Below, piece by piece: positions 8,025 through 16,259 of a stretch of 64,000 nt of DNA. The notes beneath the pieces are model-generated. The model searched no databases, had not been told where the DNA came from, and was given only the letters and a program-made list of their open reading frames with translations. A program made the position numbers and the translations under genes. Source of the stretch: Streptomyces canus (GTDB lineage: Bacteria > Actinomycetota > Actinomycetes > Streptomycetales > Streptomycetaceae); contig NZ_JAUSYQ010000002.1 in the NCBI RefSeq assembly GCF_030816965.1, forward strand, positions 2,451,001 to 2,515,000, read 5' to 3'. Positions within the stretch are counted from its first letter, which is position 1; each line of letters opens with the position of its first letter.

Positions 8025-8344
8025 CAGTGCGCCCCGCCCAGGTTCAGCACCACGACCCCCATGATGATCAGCACGATCCCGGCAGCCTTGGTGGCCGTCA
8101 TCCCCTCTCCGAGGAAGAGCATCCCGATGCCGACGATGGCCGCGGTGCCCACCCCGGCCCAGATCGCGTAGGCGGTGCCGACCGACACCGTCTTGAGCGT
8201 CTGGGCGAGCAGCGCGAAGGAGAGGACGTACCCCAGCACGGTCAGCAGCGAGGGCCCGAGCCGACTGAAGCCCTCGGTGTACTTCATGGCCGTGGTCGCT
8301 CCGACCTCGGCGGCGATGGCTCCAGCGAGCAGCAGGTATCCCAT
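8024..8344 (-). CDS. Small multidrug resistance (SMR/EmrE-type) transporter subunit
   Basis: The 106-residue protein has four membrane helices. The glutamate in helix 1 (GAIAAEVGATTAMKYTEGFS, Glu13) is the proton/cation-binding residue of SMR pumps, and AIWAGVGTA in helix 3 is typical. SMR proteins act as dimers exchanging cationic compounds for protons. There is no ribosome-binding site; a TACGCT hexamer sits 7 nt before the ATG, so the mRNA is probably leaderless. The coupled TetR gene follows. Confidence 0.88.
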   Translation of the reverse strand: MGYLLLAGAIAAEVGATTAMKYTEGFSRLGPSLLTVLGYVLSFALLAQTLKTVSVGTAYAIWAGVGTAAIVGIGMLFLGEGMTATKAAGIVLIIMGVVVLNLGGAH

Positions 8345-8345
8345 G

Positions 8346-8359
8346 TGTACAAGCGTACA
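8346..8359. promoter_or_regulatory. Inverted repeat TGTAC-AAGC-GTACA, candidate TetR operator over the SMR promoter
   Basis: Perfect 5-4-5 inverted repeat starting 2 nt upstream of the SMR start codon. It overlaps the minus-strand TACGCT hexamer at 8352-8357, which is 7 nt before the ATG. Repressor bound here would block a leaderless promoter directly. Confidence 0.6.
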
Positions 8360-8647
8360 TAACGGAGCCCGGGAGCGGATCCGCGGCCACCGCCCAGCAG
8401 CCGTTCTCCCAACATGGCGGCGCCCGGCCCTGTCTGATCGACCATCAGCCGCAGGTGCAGAGGTGACCACCGCGCCGATGCGCTGTGAGCCCGCCGAGAG
8501 GAATGTGGAAAGCAGCCGGTTCAAAGGGCTGCTCGGGACCGCCGGTAACCACTAGTGTTCACCCGGAACCACTTGTGTTTCACCCTTCACATACCGCGCC
8601 ACCACAGCAGCGGCACGTCGCCTCGCGCCGCGCCGGAGGAACAGCGC
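8360..8647. other. Intergenic region with paired 18-19 nt direct repeats
   Basis: Divergent promoter region between the SMR and AbfB-domain genes. It holds two tandem copies of a sequence like AACCACTTGTGTTTCACCC at 8547-8564 and 8567-8585, about 65-100 nt upstream of the AbfB-gene start, where an activator or repressor could bind. No gene is seen. Confidence 0.45.
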
Positions 8648-9466
8648 ATGCCCGAAGACAAGTCCCGGCCGCCCCAGGACCGCCCCTGGGAGAACGGCTG
8701 GACGTTGGACACCTCCCGCACGCCCGGCACCCGACGGCTCTATCTCGCCGGGGCGTTGGCGGTGGCCACGATCATCGCCTGTGTGGCGGCGATAGCCGCC
8801 ACGGACAACGAACCCGGCGGACCGTCGAAAACCGCGCGGGACGAGGGGTCCGGCCTGATCTCCTTCTCCTCGCAGCCCCCCGCGCCGACCACGCCTCCGC
8901 CGGGCGACAGCGGCCTCTCGTCGGTGTCCCCCACTCCCCGGGACCCCCAGCAGCAGGGAGCCGAGCCCACCGCCACGGTCACGGCCCACCCGAAGCCGCC
9001 CAGGTCCACGGCGTCCAAGGGCAGCTCGTCGAAGCCCCGCCCTTCCGTGACCTACCGCTCGGTCCGCTCGGTCAACTACCCCGCCCGGTACTGGCACGTG
9101 GACGACGGCTATGTGGGCCTGGACCCGGTCAGCGGCTCGGAGTCCCGCGAGGACGCCACCTTCACCCTGGTCAAGGGCCTGGCGAACGGCTCCTGTTACT
9201 CCTTCACCACCCACGACGGCAAGTACCTGCGCCACCGCGACTTCGTCCTGCGGGCCGACCGCAACGACGGCTCCTCCCTCTTCAGGCAGGACGCCACGTT
9301 CTGCTCCCGGGACGCCTCCTACTCCGGCGCGAAAATGCTGGAGTCGGTCAACTACCCCGGCTACTTCCTCCGCCACCAGAACTTCGTGGTCCGCCTCGAA
9401 CGCTTCGAGTACAGCTCCCAGTACCTGGCGGACTCCTCGTTCCAGCTGGTGAGCGGGCTGGCCTGA
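8648..9466 (+). CDS. Membrane-anchored AbfB-domain (CBM42-like) protein
   Basis: ATG 8648 follows a GGAGG site. The 272-residue protein has a short cytoplasmic N-terminus, one membrane helix at residues 31-51, a proline/serine/threonine-rich linker to about residue 140, and a C-terminal beta-trefoil of the alpha-L-arabinofuranosidase B type. Repeated patterns SVNYPARYWHVDDGYVGLDP and SVNYPGYFLRHQNFVVRLER mark the sugar-binding subdomains. No catalytic domain is present, so it probably binds arabinose-containing polysaccharide at the cell surface. It is a single gene on the plus strand. Confidence 0.75.
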   Translation: MPEDKSRPPQDRPWENGWTLDTSRTPGTRRLYLAGALAVATIIACVAAIAATDNEPGGPSKTARDEGSGLISFSSQPPAPTTPPPGDSGLSSVSPTPRDPQQQGAEPTATVTAHPKPPRSTASKGSSSKPRPSVTYRSVRSVNYPARYWHVDDGYVGLDPVSGSESREDATFTLVKGLANGSCYSFTTHDGKYLRHRDFVLRADRNDGSSLFRQDATFCSRDASYSGAKMLESVNYPGYFLRHQNFVVRLERFEYSSQYLADSSFQLVSGLA

Positions 9467-9482
9467 GCCGCGTACGAGTACA

Positions 9483-9519
9483 GGAAAGCGGCGGCACCCG
9501 ACAGGTGCCGCCGCTTTCC
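9483..9519. terminator. Bidirectional terminator hairpin
   Basis: A perfect 16-bp stem (9483-9498 with 9504-9519) and 5-nt loop lie between the convergent AbfB-domain gene and the end of the suf operon. Confidence 0.85.
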
Positions 9520-9534
9520 CACGAACAGGGTCAC

Positions 9535-9867
9535 TCAGACGTTGAACCCGAGCGCCCGAAGCTGCTCCCGGCCGTCGTCCGTGATCTTGTCCGGCCCCCA
9601 CGGCGGCATCCACACCCAGTTGATGCGGAGTTCGCTCACGAGGCCGTCCGTGGCGGACTTGGCCTGGTCCTCGATGACGTCCGTCAGCGGGCAGGCCGCC
9701 GAGGTCAGGGTCATGTCGAGGGTCGCGATGTTTGCGTCGTCGATGTGGATGCCGTAGATCAGGCCGAGGTTGACGACGTCGATGCCCAACTCGGGGTCGA
9801 CGACGTCGTACAACGCCTCGCGGACCTCTTCCTCCGAGGCCGGCTTCATCTCAACGGTCTCGCTCAT
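9535..9867 (-). CDS. sufT: SufT / MIP18-family (DUF59) Fe-S assembly protein
   Basis: The 110-residue protein carries the DUF59 signature (VREALYDVVDPELGIDVVNLG) and the conserved cysteine motif TSAACPLTD near residue 59. These proteins help mature or deliver Fe-S clusters. It is the last gene of the suf operon, and its ATG overlaps the sufU stop by 4 nt. An RNA terminator hairpin follows. Confidence 0.88.
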   Translation of the reverse strand: MSETVEMKPASEEEVREALYDVVDPELGIDVVNLGLIYGIHIDDANIATLDMTLTSAACPLTDVIEDQAKSATDGLVSELRINWVWMPPWGPDKITDDGREQLRALGFNV

Positions 9868-10334
9868 GCCGTCTTCCTTTCGGCGTCGGCGCCGGCGCCC
9901 AGCGCCTGGGCCGTCGCGTCCTTCCACGCCATCCAGCTGAGGAGGGCGCACTTGACCCGGGCCGGGTACTTGGAGACACCGGCGAACGCGACCGCGTCCT
10001 CCAGCACCTCCTCCATCGCGTCGTCGGGCTCGATCCTGCCCTTCGACTGCATCAGTTCCAGGAAGGTCTCCTGGATCTTCTGCGCCTCCGCCAGGTCCTT
10101 GCCGACCAGCAGATCGTTCAGGACGGACGCGCTGGCCTGGCTGATCGAGCAGCCCTGGCCCTCGTACGAGACGTCCTCGATCCTCTTGCCGTCGTACTTC
10201 ACACGGAGGGTGATCTCGTCGCCGCACGTGGGGTTCACATGGTGCACCTCGGCGTCGCCATCCCTCAGACCACGCCCGTGCGGGTGCTTGTAGTGGTCCA
10301 GGATGACTTCCTGGTACATCGAGTCCAGCTTCAC
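9864..10334 (-). CDS. sufU: SufU-type Fe-S cluster assembly protein
   Basis: The 156-residue protein shows the three conserved cysteines: NPTCGDEI near residue 37, GQGCSISQAS near 62 and VKCALLSW near 128. In Gram-positive bacteria SufU is a zinc protein that accepts persulfide from SufS. It lies 16 bp downstream of sufS and overlaps sufT by 4 nt. Confidence 0.92.
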   Translation of the reverse strand: MKLDSMYQEVILDHYKHPHGRGLRDGDAEVHHVNPTCGDEITLRVKYDGKRIEDVSYEGQGCSISQASASVLNDLLVGKDLAEAQKIQETFLELMQSKGRIEPDDAMEEVLEDAVAFAGVSKYPARVKCALLSWMAWKDATAQALGAGADAERKTA

Positions 10335-10350
10335 GGTTTCAGCACGCCCT

Positions 10351-11607
10351 TCAGCCGAAGAAGTTCCGTACGTGCTCCAGCCCCTCGACCAGTGCGTCGA
10401 TCTCGGCCGGCGTGGAGTACAGATAGAACGACGCTCGCGTGGTCGCGGGAATTCCGTACCGGAGGCAGACGGGCCGTGCGCAGTGGTGACCGACCCGGAC
10501 CGCGATGCCCTGCTCGTCGAGGACCTGGCCCACGTCGTGCGGGTGGATGTCGCCGAGCGTGAAGGAGATCGCCGCGCCCCGGTCCTCGGCCGTGGCCGGG
10601 CCGATGATCCTGAGGTCCGGGACCTCCGCGAAGCGCTTCACCGCGTATTCGGTGATCGCGTGCTCATGGGCGAGGATCTTGTCCATGCCGATCGAGTTCA
10701 GATAGTCGATCGCGGCGCCCAGACCGACCGCCTGCGCGATCGGAGGCGTGCCCGCCTCGAACTTGTGCGGCGCCGGGGCGTACGTCGACGAGTGCATCGA
10801 CACGGTCTCGATCATCTCGCCGCCGCCCAGGAACGGCGGCAGGTCCTCCAGCAGCTCCTGGCGGCCCCAGAGCACGCCGATGCCGGTCGGGCCGCACATC
10901 TTGTGACCGGTGAAGGCCACGAAGTCGGCCTGGAGGGCCTGTACGTCCAGCGGCATGTGCGGCGCGGCCTGCGAGGCGTCGATGCAGACCAGCGCGCCGA
11001 CCTCCTGCGCGCGGCGCACTATCGCCTCGACGGGGTTGACCGTGCCCAGGATGTTCGACACCAGCACGAAGGAGACGATCTTCGTCTTCTCGGTGATGAT
11101 CTCGTCGATGTTCGAGAGGTCGAGCCGGCCGTCGTCGGTCAGGCCGAACCACTTCAGCTTCGCGCCCGTGCGCTGCGCGAGCAGCTGCCACGGCACGATG
11201 TTGGAGTGGTGCTCCATCTCCGTGATGACGATCTCGGTCTCGTGGTCCACGCGGTAGGGCTCGTCGGCCCAGCCCAGCATGTTCGCCACGAGGTTGAGCG
11301 ACTCGGAGGCGTTCTTGGTGAAGATGACCTCGTCGCGGCTCGGCGCGTTGATGAAGGCGGCGACCTTGTCGCGCGCGCCCTCGTACAGCGCCGTGGCCTC
11401 CTCGGCGAGCACATGCACACCGCGGTGGACGTTGGCGTTGTAGCGCTCGTAGTACTCGTTCAGGGCGTCGAGCACCTGGCGCGGCTTCTGCGAGGTCGCC
11501 GCGTTGTCCAGGTACACGAGCTTCTTACCGTCGTGGACCTGGCGGTCCAGGATGGGGAAGTCCTTGCGGATCGCCTCTGTGTCGAGGAGGCCCGGCAGCT
11601 GCGTCAC
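10351..11607 (-). CDS. sufS: Cysteine desulfurase SufS
   Basis: PLP-dependent enzyme that takes sulfur from cysteine as persulfide for cluster building. The 418-residue protein shows the PLP lysine in FTGHKMCGPTG near residue 230, the catalytic cysteine in RVGHHCARPVC near 372, and the class V aminotransferase aspartate/histidine motif CIDASQAAPH. Its start overlaps the sufC stop by 4 nt, consistent with coupled expression. Confidence 0.95.
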   Translation of the reverse strand: MTQLPGLLDTEAIRKDFPILDRQVHDGKKLVYLDNAATSQKPRQVLDALNEYYERYNANVHRGVHVLAEEATALYEGARDKVAAFINAPSRDEVIFTKNASESLNLVANMLGWADEPYRVDHETEIVITEMEHHSNIVPWQLLAQRTGAKLKWFGLTDDGRLDLSNIDEIITEKTKIVSFVLVSNILGTVNPVEAIVRRAQEVGALVCIDASQAAPHMPLDVQALQADFVAFTGHKMCGPTGIGVLWGRQELLEDLPPFLGGGEMIETVSMHSSTYAPAPHKFEAGTPPIAQAVGLGAAIDYLNSIGMDKILAHEHAITEYAVKRFAEVPDLRIIGPATAEDRGAAISFTLGDIHPHDVGQVLDEQGIAVRVGHHCARPVCLRYGIPATTRASFYLYSTPAEIDALVEGLEHVRNFFG

Positions 11608-12368
11608 GCGGATACGCCACCCTTCGTGTATGCCTCGTAGCCCTCGTTCTCCAGCTTGTCGGCGAGCTCGGCGCCGCCGGACTCGACGATGCGACCGCCG
11701 GAGAAGACGTGGACGAAGTCGGGCTTGATGTAGCGCAGGATGCGCGTGTAGTGCGTGATCAGCAGGGTGCCGACCTCGCCGGTCTCACGGACGCGGTTGA
11801 CGCCCTCGGAGACGACCCGCAGGGCGTCGACGTCGAGGCCGGAGTCCGTCTCGTCGAGGATCGCGACCTTCGGCTTGAGCAGCTCCAGCTGGAGGATCTC
11901 GTGGCGCTTCTTCTCACCGCCGGAGAAGCCCTCGTTGACGTTGCGCTCGGCGAAGGCGGGGTCCATGTGGAGACGCTGCATGGTCTCCTTGACCTCCTTC
12001 ACCCAGGTGCGCAGCTTGGGGGCCTCGCCGCGGATGGCGGTGGCGGACGTACGGAGGAAGTTCGACACGGACACGCCGGGAACCTCGACCGGGTACTGCA
12101 TCGCCAGGAACAGGCCCGCGCGGGCGCGCTCGTCGACGGACATCTCCAGGACGTCCTCGCCGTCGAGGGTGACGGTGCCGCCGGTGACGGTGTACTTCGG
12201 GTGACCCGCGAGCGAGTAGGCGAGCGTCGACTTGCCGGAGCCGTTGGGGCCCATGATGGCGTGCGTCTCGCCCTGCTTCACGGTCAGGTCGACACCCTTG
12301 AGGATCTCCTTCGTGGCGTTGTCGGCCTCGACGGTGACGTGCAGGTCTCGGATTTCAAGCGTTGCCAT
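11604..12368 (-). CDS. sufC: Fe-S assembly ATPase SufC
   Basis: ABC-type ATPase of the SufBCD scaffold. Visible are Walker A (MGPNGSGKST), the SufC-type signature (FSGGEKKRHEI) and Walker B (VAILDETDSGLDVDAL), with the D-loop and switch histidine (LITHYTRI). The 254-residue length fits. It lies 7 bp downstream of the ferredoxin gene. Confidence 0.96.
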   Translation of the reverse strand: MATLEIRDLHVTVEADNATKEILKGVDLTVKQGETHAIMGPNGSGKSTLAYSLAGHPKYTVTGGTVTLDGEDVLEMSVDERARAGLFLAMQYPVEVPGVSVSNFLRTSATAIRGEAPKLRTWVKEVKETMQRLHMDPAFAERNVNEGFSGGEKKRHEILQLELLKPKVAILDETDSGLDVDALRVVSEGVNRVRETGEVGTLLITHYTRILRYIKPDFVHVFSGGRIVESGGAELADKLENEGYEAYTKGGVSA

Positions 12369-12375
12369 GGGTGCC

Positions 12376-12693
12376 TCAGGACTCCTGGGAAAGGGAGACG
12401 AGCACGTCGTCCCCTTCGATCTTTACGGGGTATACGGGGACGGGGCGCGTCGCGGGAAGGCCGGACGGTTTGCCGGTGCGCAGGTCGAAGCTGGAGCCGT
12501 GCAGCCAGCACTCGATCTGGCAGTCCTCCACCTCGCCCTCGGAGAGCGAGACGTTCGCGTGCGAGCAGATGTCGTGGATGGCGAACACCTCCCCCTCGGT
12601 CTGCACGACCGAGACCGGCGTGCCGTCGAGTTCCACCCGCTTCGGGGTGTCCTCCTCCAGCTCGCTCAGCCCGCAGGCGCGTACGAAGGCCAT
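12376..12693 (-). CDS. Rieske-type non-heme ferredoxin in the suf operon
   Basis: The 105-residue protein has the Rieske [2Fe-2S] ligands C43-x-H45 (DICSHANVSL) and C62-x2-H65 (ECWLHGSSFD), like biphenyl/phenylpropionate dioxygenase ferredoxins. It lies between sufD (sharing one base, TGATG) and sufC (7 bp), the standard actinobacterial position. It may supply electrons for cluster assembly or be an early client; which is not known from sequence. Confidence 0.9.
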   Translation of the reverse strand: MAFVRACGLSELEEDTPKRVELDGTPVSVVQTEGEVFAIHDICSHANVSLSEGEVEDCQIECWLHGSSFDLRTGKPSGLPATRPVPVYPVKIEGDDVLVSLSQES

Positions 12694-13874
12694 CAGACCG
12701 TGGCCTCCAGCTCCTCGTCGATCTTCACGAGAAGCCGTTCCTCGATGTCGTCGACACCGATCTGCTGGACCAGCTCCGCGAAGAAGCCGCGGACGACCAG
12801 ACGCCGGGCCTCGTCGGCCGGGATGCCGCGGGCCATCAGATAGAAGAGCTGCTCGTCGTCGAAGCGGCCGGTCGCACTCGCGTGGCCGGCTCCGACGATC
12901 TCGCCGGTCTCGATCTCGAGGTTCGGCACGGAGTCGACCCGGGCGCCGTCGGTGAGGACGAGGTTGCGGTTCATCTCGTAGGTGTCGGTGCCCTCGGCCT
13001 TGGCCTCGATGAGCACGTCGCCGATCCACACCGCGTGGGCGCCCTCGCCCTGGAGCGCGCCCTTGTAGGCCACGTTCGACTTGCAGTGCGGGGTGTTGTG
13101 GTCGACGAGGAGGCGGTGCTCCTGGTGCTGGCCCGCGTCGGTGAAGTACAGGCCGAACAGCTCGGCCTCGCCACCGGGGCCGGCGTACGAGACGCGCGGG
13201 TGGAGGCGTACAAGGTCGCCGCCGAAGGTGACCACGAACGACTTGAAGGTGGCGTCCCGGCCGATCAGCGCGTTGTGCTGGGCCACGTGCACGGCCTTGT
13301 CGTCCCAGTCCTGGACGGAGACGACGGTCAGCTTGGCGCCGTCGCCCAGGATGTAGTCGACGTTGGCGGCGAGCACCGCGTCACCGGTGTGGTCGATGAC
13401 GACGACGGCCTCGGCGAAGGCTCCGAGCTCCACGACCTGGTGGCCGTAGCGGACGCCGCCCTCGCCGTGCACGGCGATGCGGATCGGCTCGGTGAGGACC
13501 GTCTCCTTGGGGACGGTGACCACGCCGGCCTTCTCGAACGCCGAGTACGCCTGGGCGGCGATGCGGTCCACCGGGGTGCCGGCCTTGCCGAGCCGGGCGT
13601 CGTCGCGGCCGACGGTCTCGATGACGACCCCCTCGGGGGCCGAGATGTCGACCTTCACGCCGTCGCCGGTGGCGACCGCGGTGCCGTCGTGCAGCCCGCG
13701 CAGCCGCTCCAGCGGGGTGAACCGCCACTCCTCCTCGCGGCCGTGGGGGACCGGGAAGTCCGCCACGTCGAAGGAGGGGGGCGCGCTCATGCGCGTGGCG
13801 ACGGTCGACTCGGCGGCCACCGCGATCTGGCCGGCGGTCGTGCTGCCCACCGGGATGTTCTGAGCCTCAGCCAT
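12693..13874 (-). CDS. sufD: Fe-S cluster assembly scaffold protein SufD
   Basis: The 393-residue beta-helix protein of the SufB/SufD family forms the SufBC2D scaffold. Diagnostic C-terminal motifs are visible: ATGRFDDEQLFYLMARGIPADEARRLVVRGFF. Its sequence diverges from SufB in the N-terminal half. It starts 62 bp after the sufB stop, the largest gap in the operon. Confidence 0.94.
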   Translation of the reverse strand: MAEAQNIPVGSTTAGQIAVAAESTVATRMSAPPSFDVADFPVPHGREEEWRFTPLERLRGLHDGTAVATGDGVKVDISAPEGVVIETVGRDDARLGKAGTPVDRIAAQAYSAFEKAGVVTVPKETVLTEPIRIAVHGEGGVRYGHQVVELGAFAEAVVVIDHTGDAVLAANVDYILGDGAKLTVVSVQDWDDKAVHVAQHNALIGRDATFKSFVVTFGGDLVRLHPRVSYAGPGGEAELFGLYFTDAGQHQEHRLLVDHNTPHCKSNVAYKGALQGEGAHAVWIGDVLIEAKAEGTDTYEMNRNLVLTDGARVDSVPNLEIETGEIVGAGHASATGRFDDEQLFYLMARGIPADEARRLVVRGFFAELVQQIGVDDIEERLLVKIDEELEATV

Positions 13875-13936
13875 GGCTGTCGGTCTGCTCTCTTCCTACG
13901 TCAGTTTCGCTAGCTGTATCCGAAAGGGGGCGGGCG

Positions 13937-15358
13937 TCAGCCGACCGCGCCTTCCATCTGCAGCTCGATCAGCCGGTTGAGCTCCAGCGCGTACTCCATC
14001 GGCAGCTCCTTCGCGATGGGCTCGACGAAGCCGCGCACGATCATCGCCATCGCCTCGAACTCGCTCAGACCACGGCTCATCAGGTAGAAGAGCTGGTCCT
14101 CGGAGACCTTGGAGACGGTCGCCTCGTGGCCCATGGACACGTCGTCCTCGCGGACGTCCACGTACGGGTACGTGTCGGAGCGGGAGATGGTGTCGACGAG
14201 CAGCGCGTCGCACAGCACGTTCGACTTGGAGCCGTGGGCGCCCTCGCCGATCTCGACGAGACCACGGTAGGACGTACGACCGCCACCACGCGCCACCGAC
14301 TTGGAGACGATGTTGGAGGAGGTGTTCGGCGCCATGTGGACCATCTTGGAGCCGGCGTCCTGGTGCTGCCCCTCGCCCGCGAAGGCGATGGAGAGGGTCT
14401 CGCCCTTGGCGTGCTCGCCCATCAGGTAGACGGCCGGGTACTTCATCGTCACCTTGGAGCCGATGTTGCCGTCGATCCACTCCATGGTCGCGCCCTCGTA
14501 CGCCACGGCGCGCTTGGTGACCAGGTTGTAGACGTTGTTCGACCAGTTCTGGATGGTCGTGTAGCGGCAGCGGGCGTTCTTCTTGACGATGATCTCGACC
14601 ACGGCGCTGTGCAGCGAGTCCGACTTGTAGATCGGCGCCGTACAACCCTCGACGTAGTGCACGTAGGCGCCCTCGTCGACGATGATCAGGGTCCGCTCGA
14701 ACTGGCCCATGTTCTCCGTGTTGATGCGGAAGTAGGCCTGGAGCGGGATCTCGACGTGCACGCCCTTCGGCACGTAGATGAAGGAGCCGCCTGACCACAC
14801 GGCGGTGTTCAGCGACGCGAACTTGTTGTCGCCGACCGGGATGACGGTGCCGAAGTACTCCTTGAAGAGCTCCGGGTGCTCCTTCAGCGCGGTGTCCGTG
14901 TCGAGGAAGATGACGCCCTGCTCCTCCAGGTCCTCGCGGATCTGGTGGTAGACGACCTCGGACTCGTACTGGGCCGCGACACCGGCGACGAGGCGCTGCT
15001 TCTCCGCCTCGGGGATGCCGAGCTTGTCGTACGTGTTCTTGATGTCCTCGGGCAGGTCCTCCCAGGACTCCGCCTGCTTCTCCGTGGAGCGCACGAAGTA
15101 CTTGATGTTGTCGAAGTCGATGCCGGAGAGGTCCGAGCCCCAGTTCGGCATGGGCTTCTTGTCGAACAGGCGCAGACCCTTGAGGCGGAGCTTGGTCATC
15201 CACTCCGGCTCGTTCTTCTTCGCGGAGATGTCGCGGACGACGTCCTCGTTGATGCCGCGCTTGGCAGAGGCGCCGGCCGTGTCGGAGTCGGCCCAGCCGT
15301 ATTCGTACTTGCCCAGGCCCTCGAGCTCGGGGTGGGCAGTCTCCGTGGGGAGAGTCAT
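13937..15358 (-). CDS. sufB: Fe-S cluster assembly scaffold protein SufB
   Basis: Core scaffold component on which clusters are built. The 473-residue length is typical. Conserved stretches include [35 protein letters not shown] and the C-terminal [20 protein letters not shown]. The ATG at 15358 overlaps the sufR stop by 4 nt, so the repressor and the scaffold are translated from one message. Confidence 0.97.
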   Translation of the reverse strand: MTLPTETAHPELEGLGKYEYGWADSDTAGASAKRGINEDVVRDISAKKNEPEWMTKLRLKGLRLFDKKPMPNWGSDLSGIDFDNIKYFVRSTEKQAESWEDLPEDIKNTYDKLGIPEAEKQRLVAGVAAQYESEVVYHQIREDLEEQGVIFLDTDTALKEHPELFKEYFGTVIPVGDNKFASLNTAVWSGGSFIYVPKGVHVEIPLQAYFRINTENMGQFERTLIIVDEGAYVHYVEGCTAPIYKSDSLHSAVVEIIVKKNARCRYTTIQNWSNNVYNLVTKRAVAYEGATMEWIDGNIGSKVTMKYPAVYLMGEHAKGETLSIAFAGEGQHQDAGSKMVHMAPNTSSNIVSKSVARGGGRTSYRGLVEIGEGAHGSKSNVLCDALLVDTISRSDTYPYVDVREDDVSMGHEATVSKVSEDQLFYLMSRGLSEFEAMAMIVRGFVEPIAKELPMEYALELNRLIELQMEGAVG

Positions 15359-16098
15359 GCGGGGTTCCTCCCGGCCGTGCTTGCAGATGCGTTGTCAGTC
15401 ATGTGGGAAATCTTGGGGATGAACGTCGTGCAGACGCCGTCGCCGTGCGCGATGGTCGCCAGTCGCTGGACGTGCGTTCCGAGCAGCTGGGAGAAGATCT
15501 CGGTCTCCGCATCACAGAGCTGGGGGAACTTCTCCGCGACATGGGCCACCGGGCAGTGGTGCTGGCAGAGCTGCTCGCCGACCGGTGCGCTGCGCGCCGT
15601 AGCAGCGTACCCGTCCGCGCTCAGGGCCTTGGCCAGGGCTTCTGTGCGCTCCTCGGGGGCGGCGGACTCGACGGCCTTGCGGTATTCCTCGGCCTGCGCG
15701 GCGATCCTCGCGCGTGCGAAGGCGACGACCGCCTCGTCCCCGCCGAACCGCTCCTGGATCCAGCTCAGGGCGTCCGCGGCGAGCTTGTCGTACGACTGGT
15801 CGAAGGCGTCCCGGCCGCAGTCGGTGAGCGCGAAGACCTTTGCGGGACGGCCGCGCGTCCGTGCGCCGTACACCCGCTGCTCCCGCGCCTCCACGACCTC
15901 GTCGGCCGCCAGGGCGTCCAGATGGCGCCGTACGGCCGCATGGGTCAGGCCCAGTCGGCCGGCCAGCTCGGCAACGGTCGACGGCCCGTGGTCCAGGATG
16001 GATCGCGCGACGCGGTTGCGGGTGGACCGCTCACCGGTCGCGAGCTCCTCCTGAGGGGCCCCCGTGGGGGTCTCCCGAGCCTCGCCGACGTTTTTCAC
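15355..16098 (-). CDS. sufR: SufR-type Fe-S-responsive ArsR/MarR-like repressor of the suf operon
   Basis: The protein has an N-terminal winged helix ([24 protein letters not shown], wing at [18 protein letters not shown]) and a C-terminal cysteine set ([21 protein letters not shown]) that in SufR binds a [4Fe-4S] cluster. GTG 16098 is chosen (247 residues): it is abutted by a CAAC-N6-GTTG palindrome that would be the operator of a leaderless promoter. An upstream start at 16170 adds 24 residues that look non-conserved. It leads the suf operon and should repress it when clusters are plentiful. Confidence 0.88.
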   Translation of the reverse strand: MKNVGEARETPTGAPQEELATGERSTRNRVARSILDHGPSTVAELAGRLGLTHAAVRRHLDALAADEVVEAREQRVYGARTRGRPAKVFALTDCGRDAFDQSYDKLAADALSWIQERFGGDEAVVAFARARIAAQAEEYRKAVESAAPEERTEALAKALSADGYAATARSAPVGEQLCQHHCPVAHVAEKFPQLCDAETEIFSQLLGTHVQRLATIAHGDGVCTTFIPKISHMTDNASASTAGRNPA

Positions 16099-16111
16099 AA
16101 CGCCATTGTTG
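16098..16111. promoter_or_regulatory. SufR operator candidate, CAAC-N6-GTTG
   Basis: CAAC at 16098-16101 and GTTG at 16108-16111 flank six bases, immediately before and touching the sufR GTG. From memory, this is the palindrome reported for SufR of Streptomyces avermitilis in the sufR promoter. Position and match together support autoregulation. Confidence 0.75.
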
Positions 16112-16170
16112 CGTAATTCCTCAGGACCGGGCAAGCCGCGTCCCGATCGATGGACGGTGCCCTGCATCAC

Positions 16171-16189
16171 TTAGGCACCCCTAACCTGA
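16171..16189. promoter_or_regulatory. Iron-box-like site (DmdR/IdeR type) upstream of the suf operon
   Basis: The 19-bp plus-strand site TTAGGCACCCCTAACCTGA matches 14 of 19 positions of the actinobacterial consensus TTAGGTTAGGCTAACCTAA, counted by eye. It is about 70 bp upstream of the chosen sufR start, and could add iron control. It could equally serve the divergent AAC(3)-like gene. Confidence 0.5.
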
Positions 16190-16204
16190 CCTGGGAGAAC
16201 GATC

Positions 16205-16218
16205 TTTGATCGATCAAA
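16205..16218. promoter_or_regulatory. Perfect palindrome TTTGATCGATCAAA
   Basis: A 14-bp perfect palindrome, AT-rich for this genome, in the divergent sufR / AAC(3)-like intergenic region, 41 bp before the acetyltransferase ATG. A protein-binding site is plausible but the binder is unknown. Confidence 0.4.
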
Positions 16219-16259
16219 CCGGTGGCATGTCGGGGCCCTGTCAGGGACACTCCGGAACC

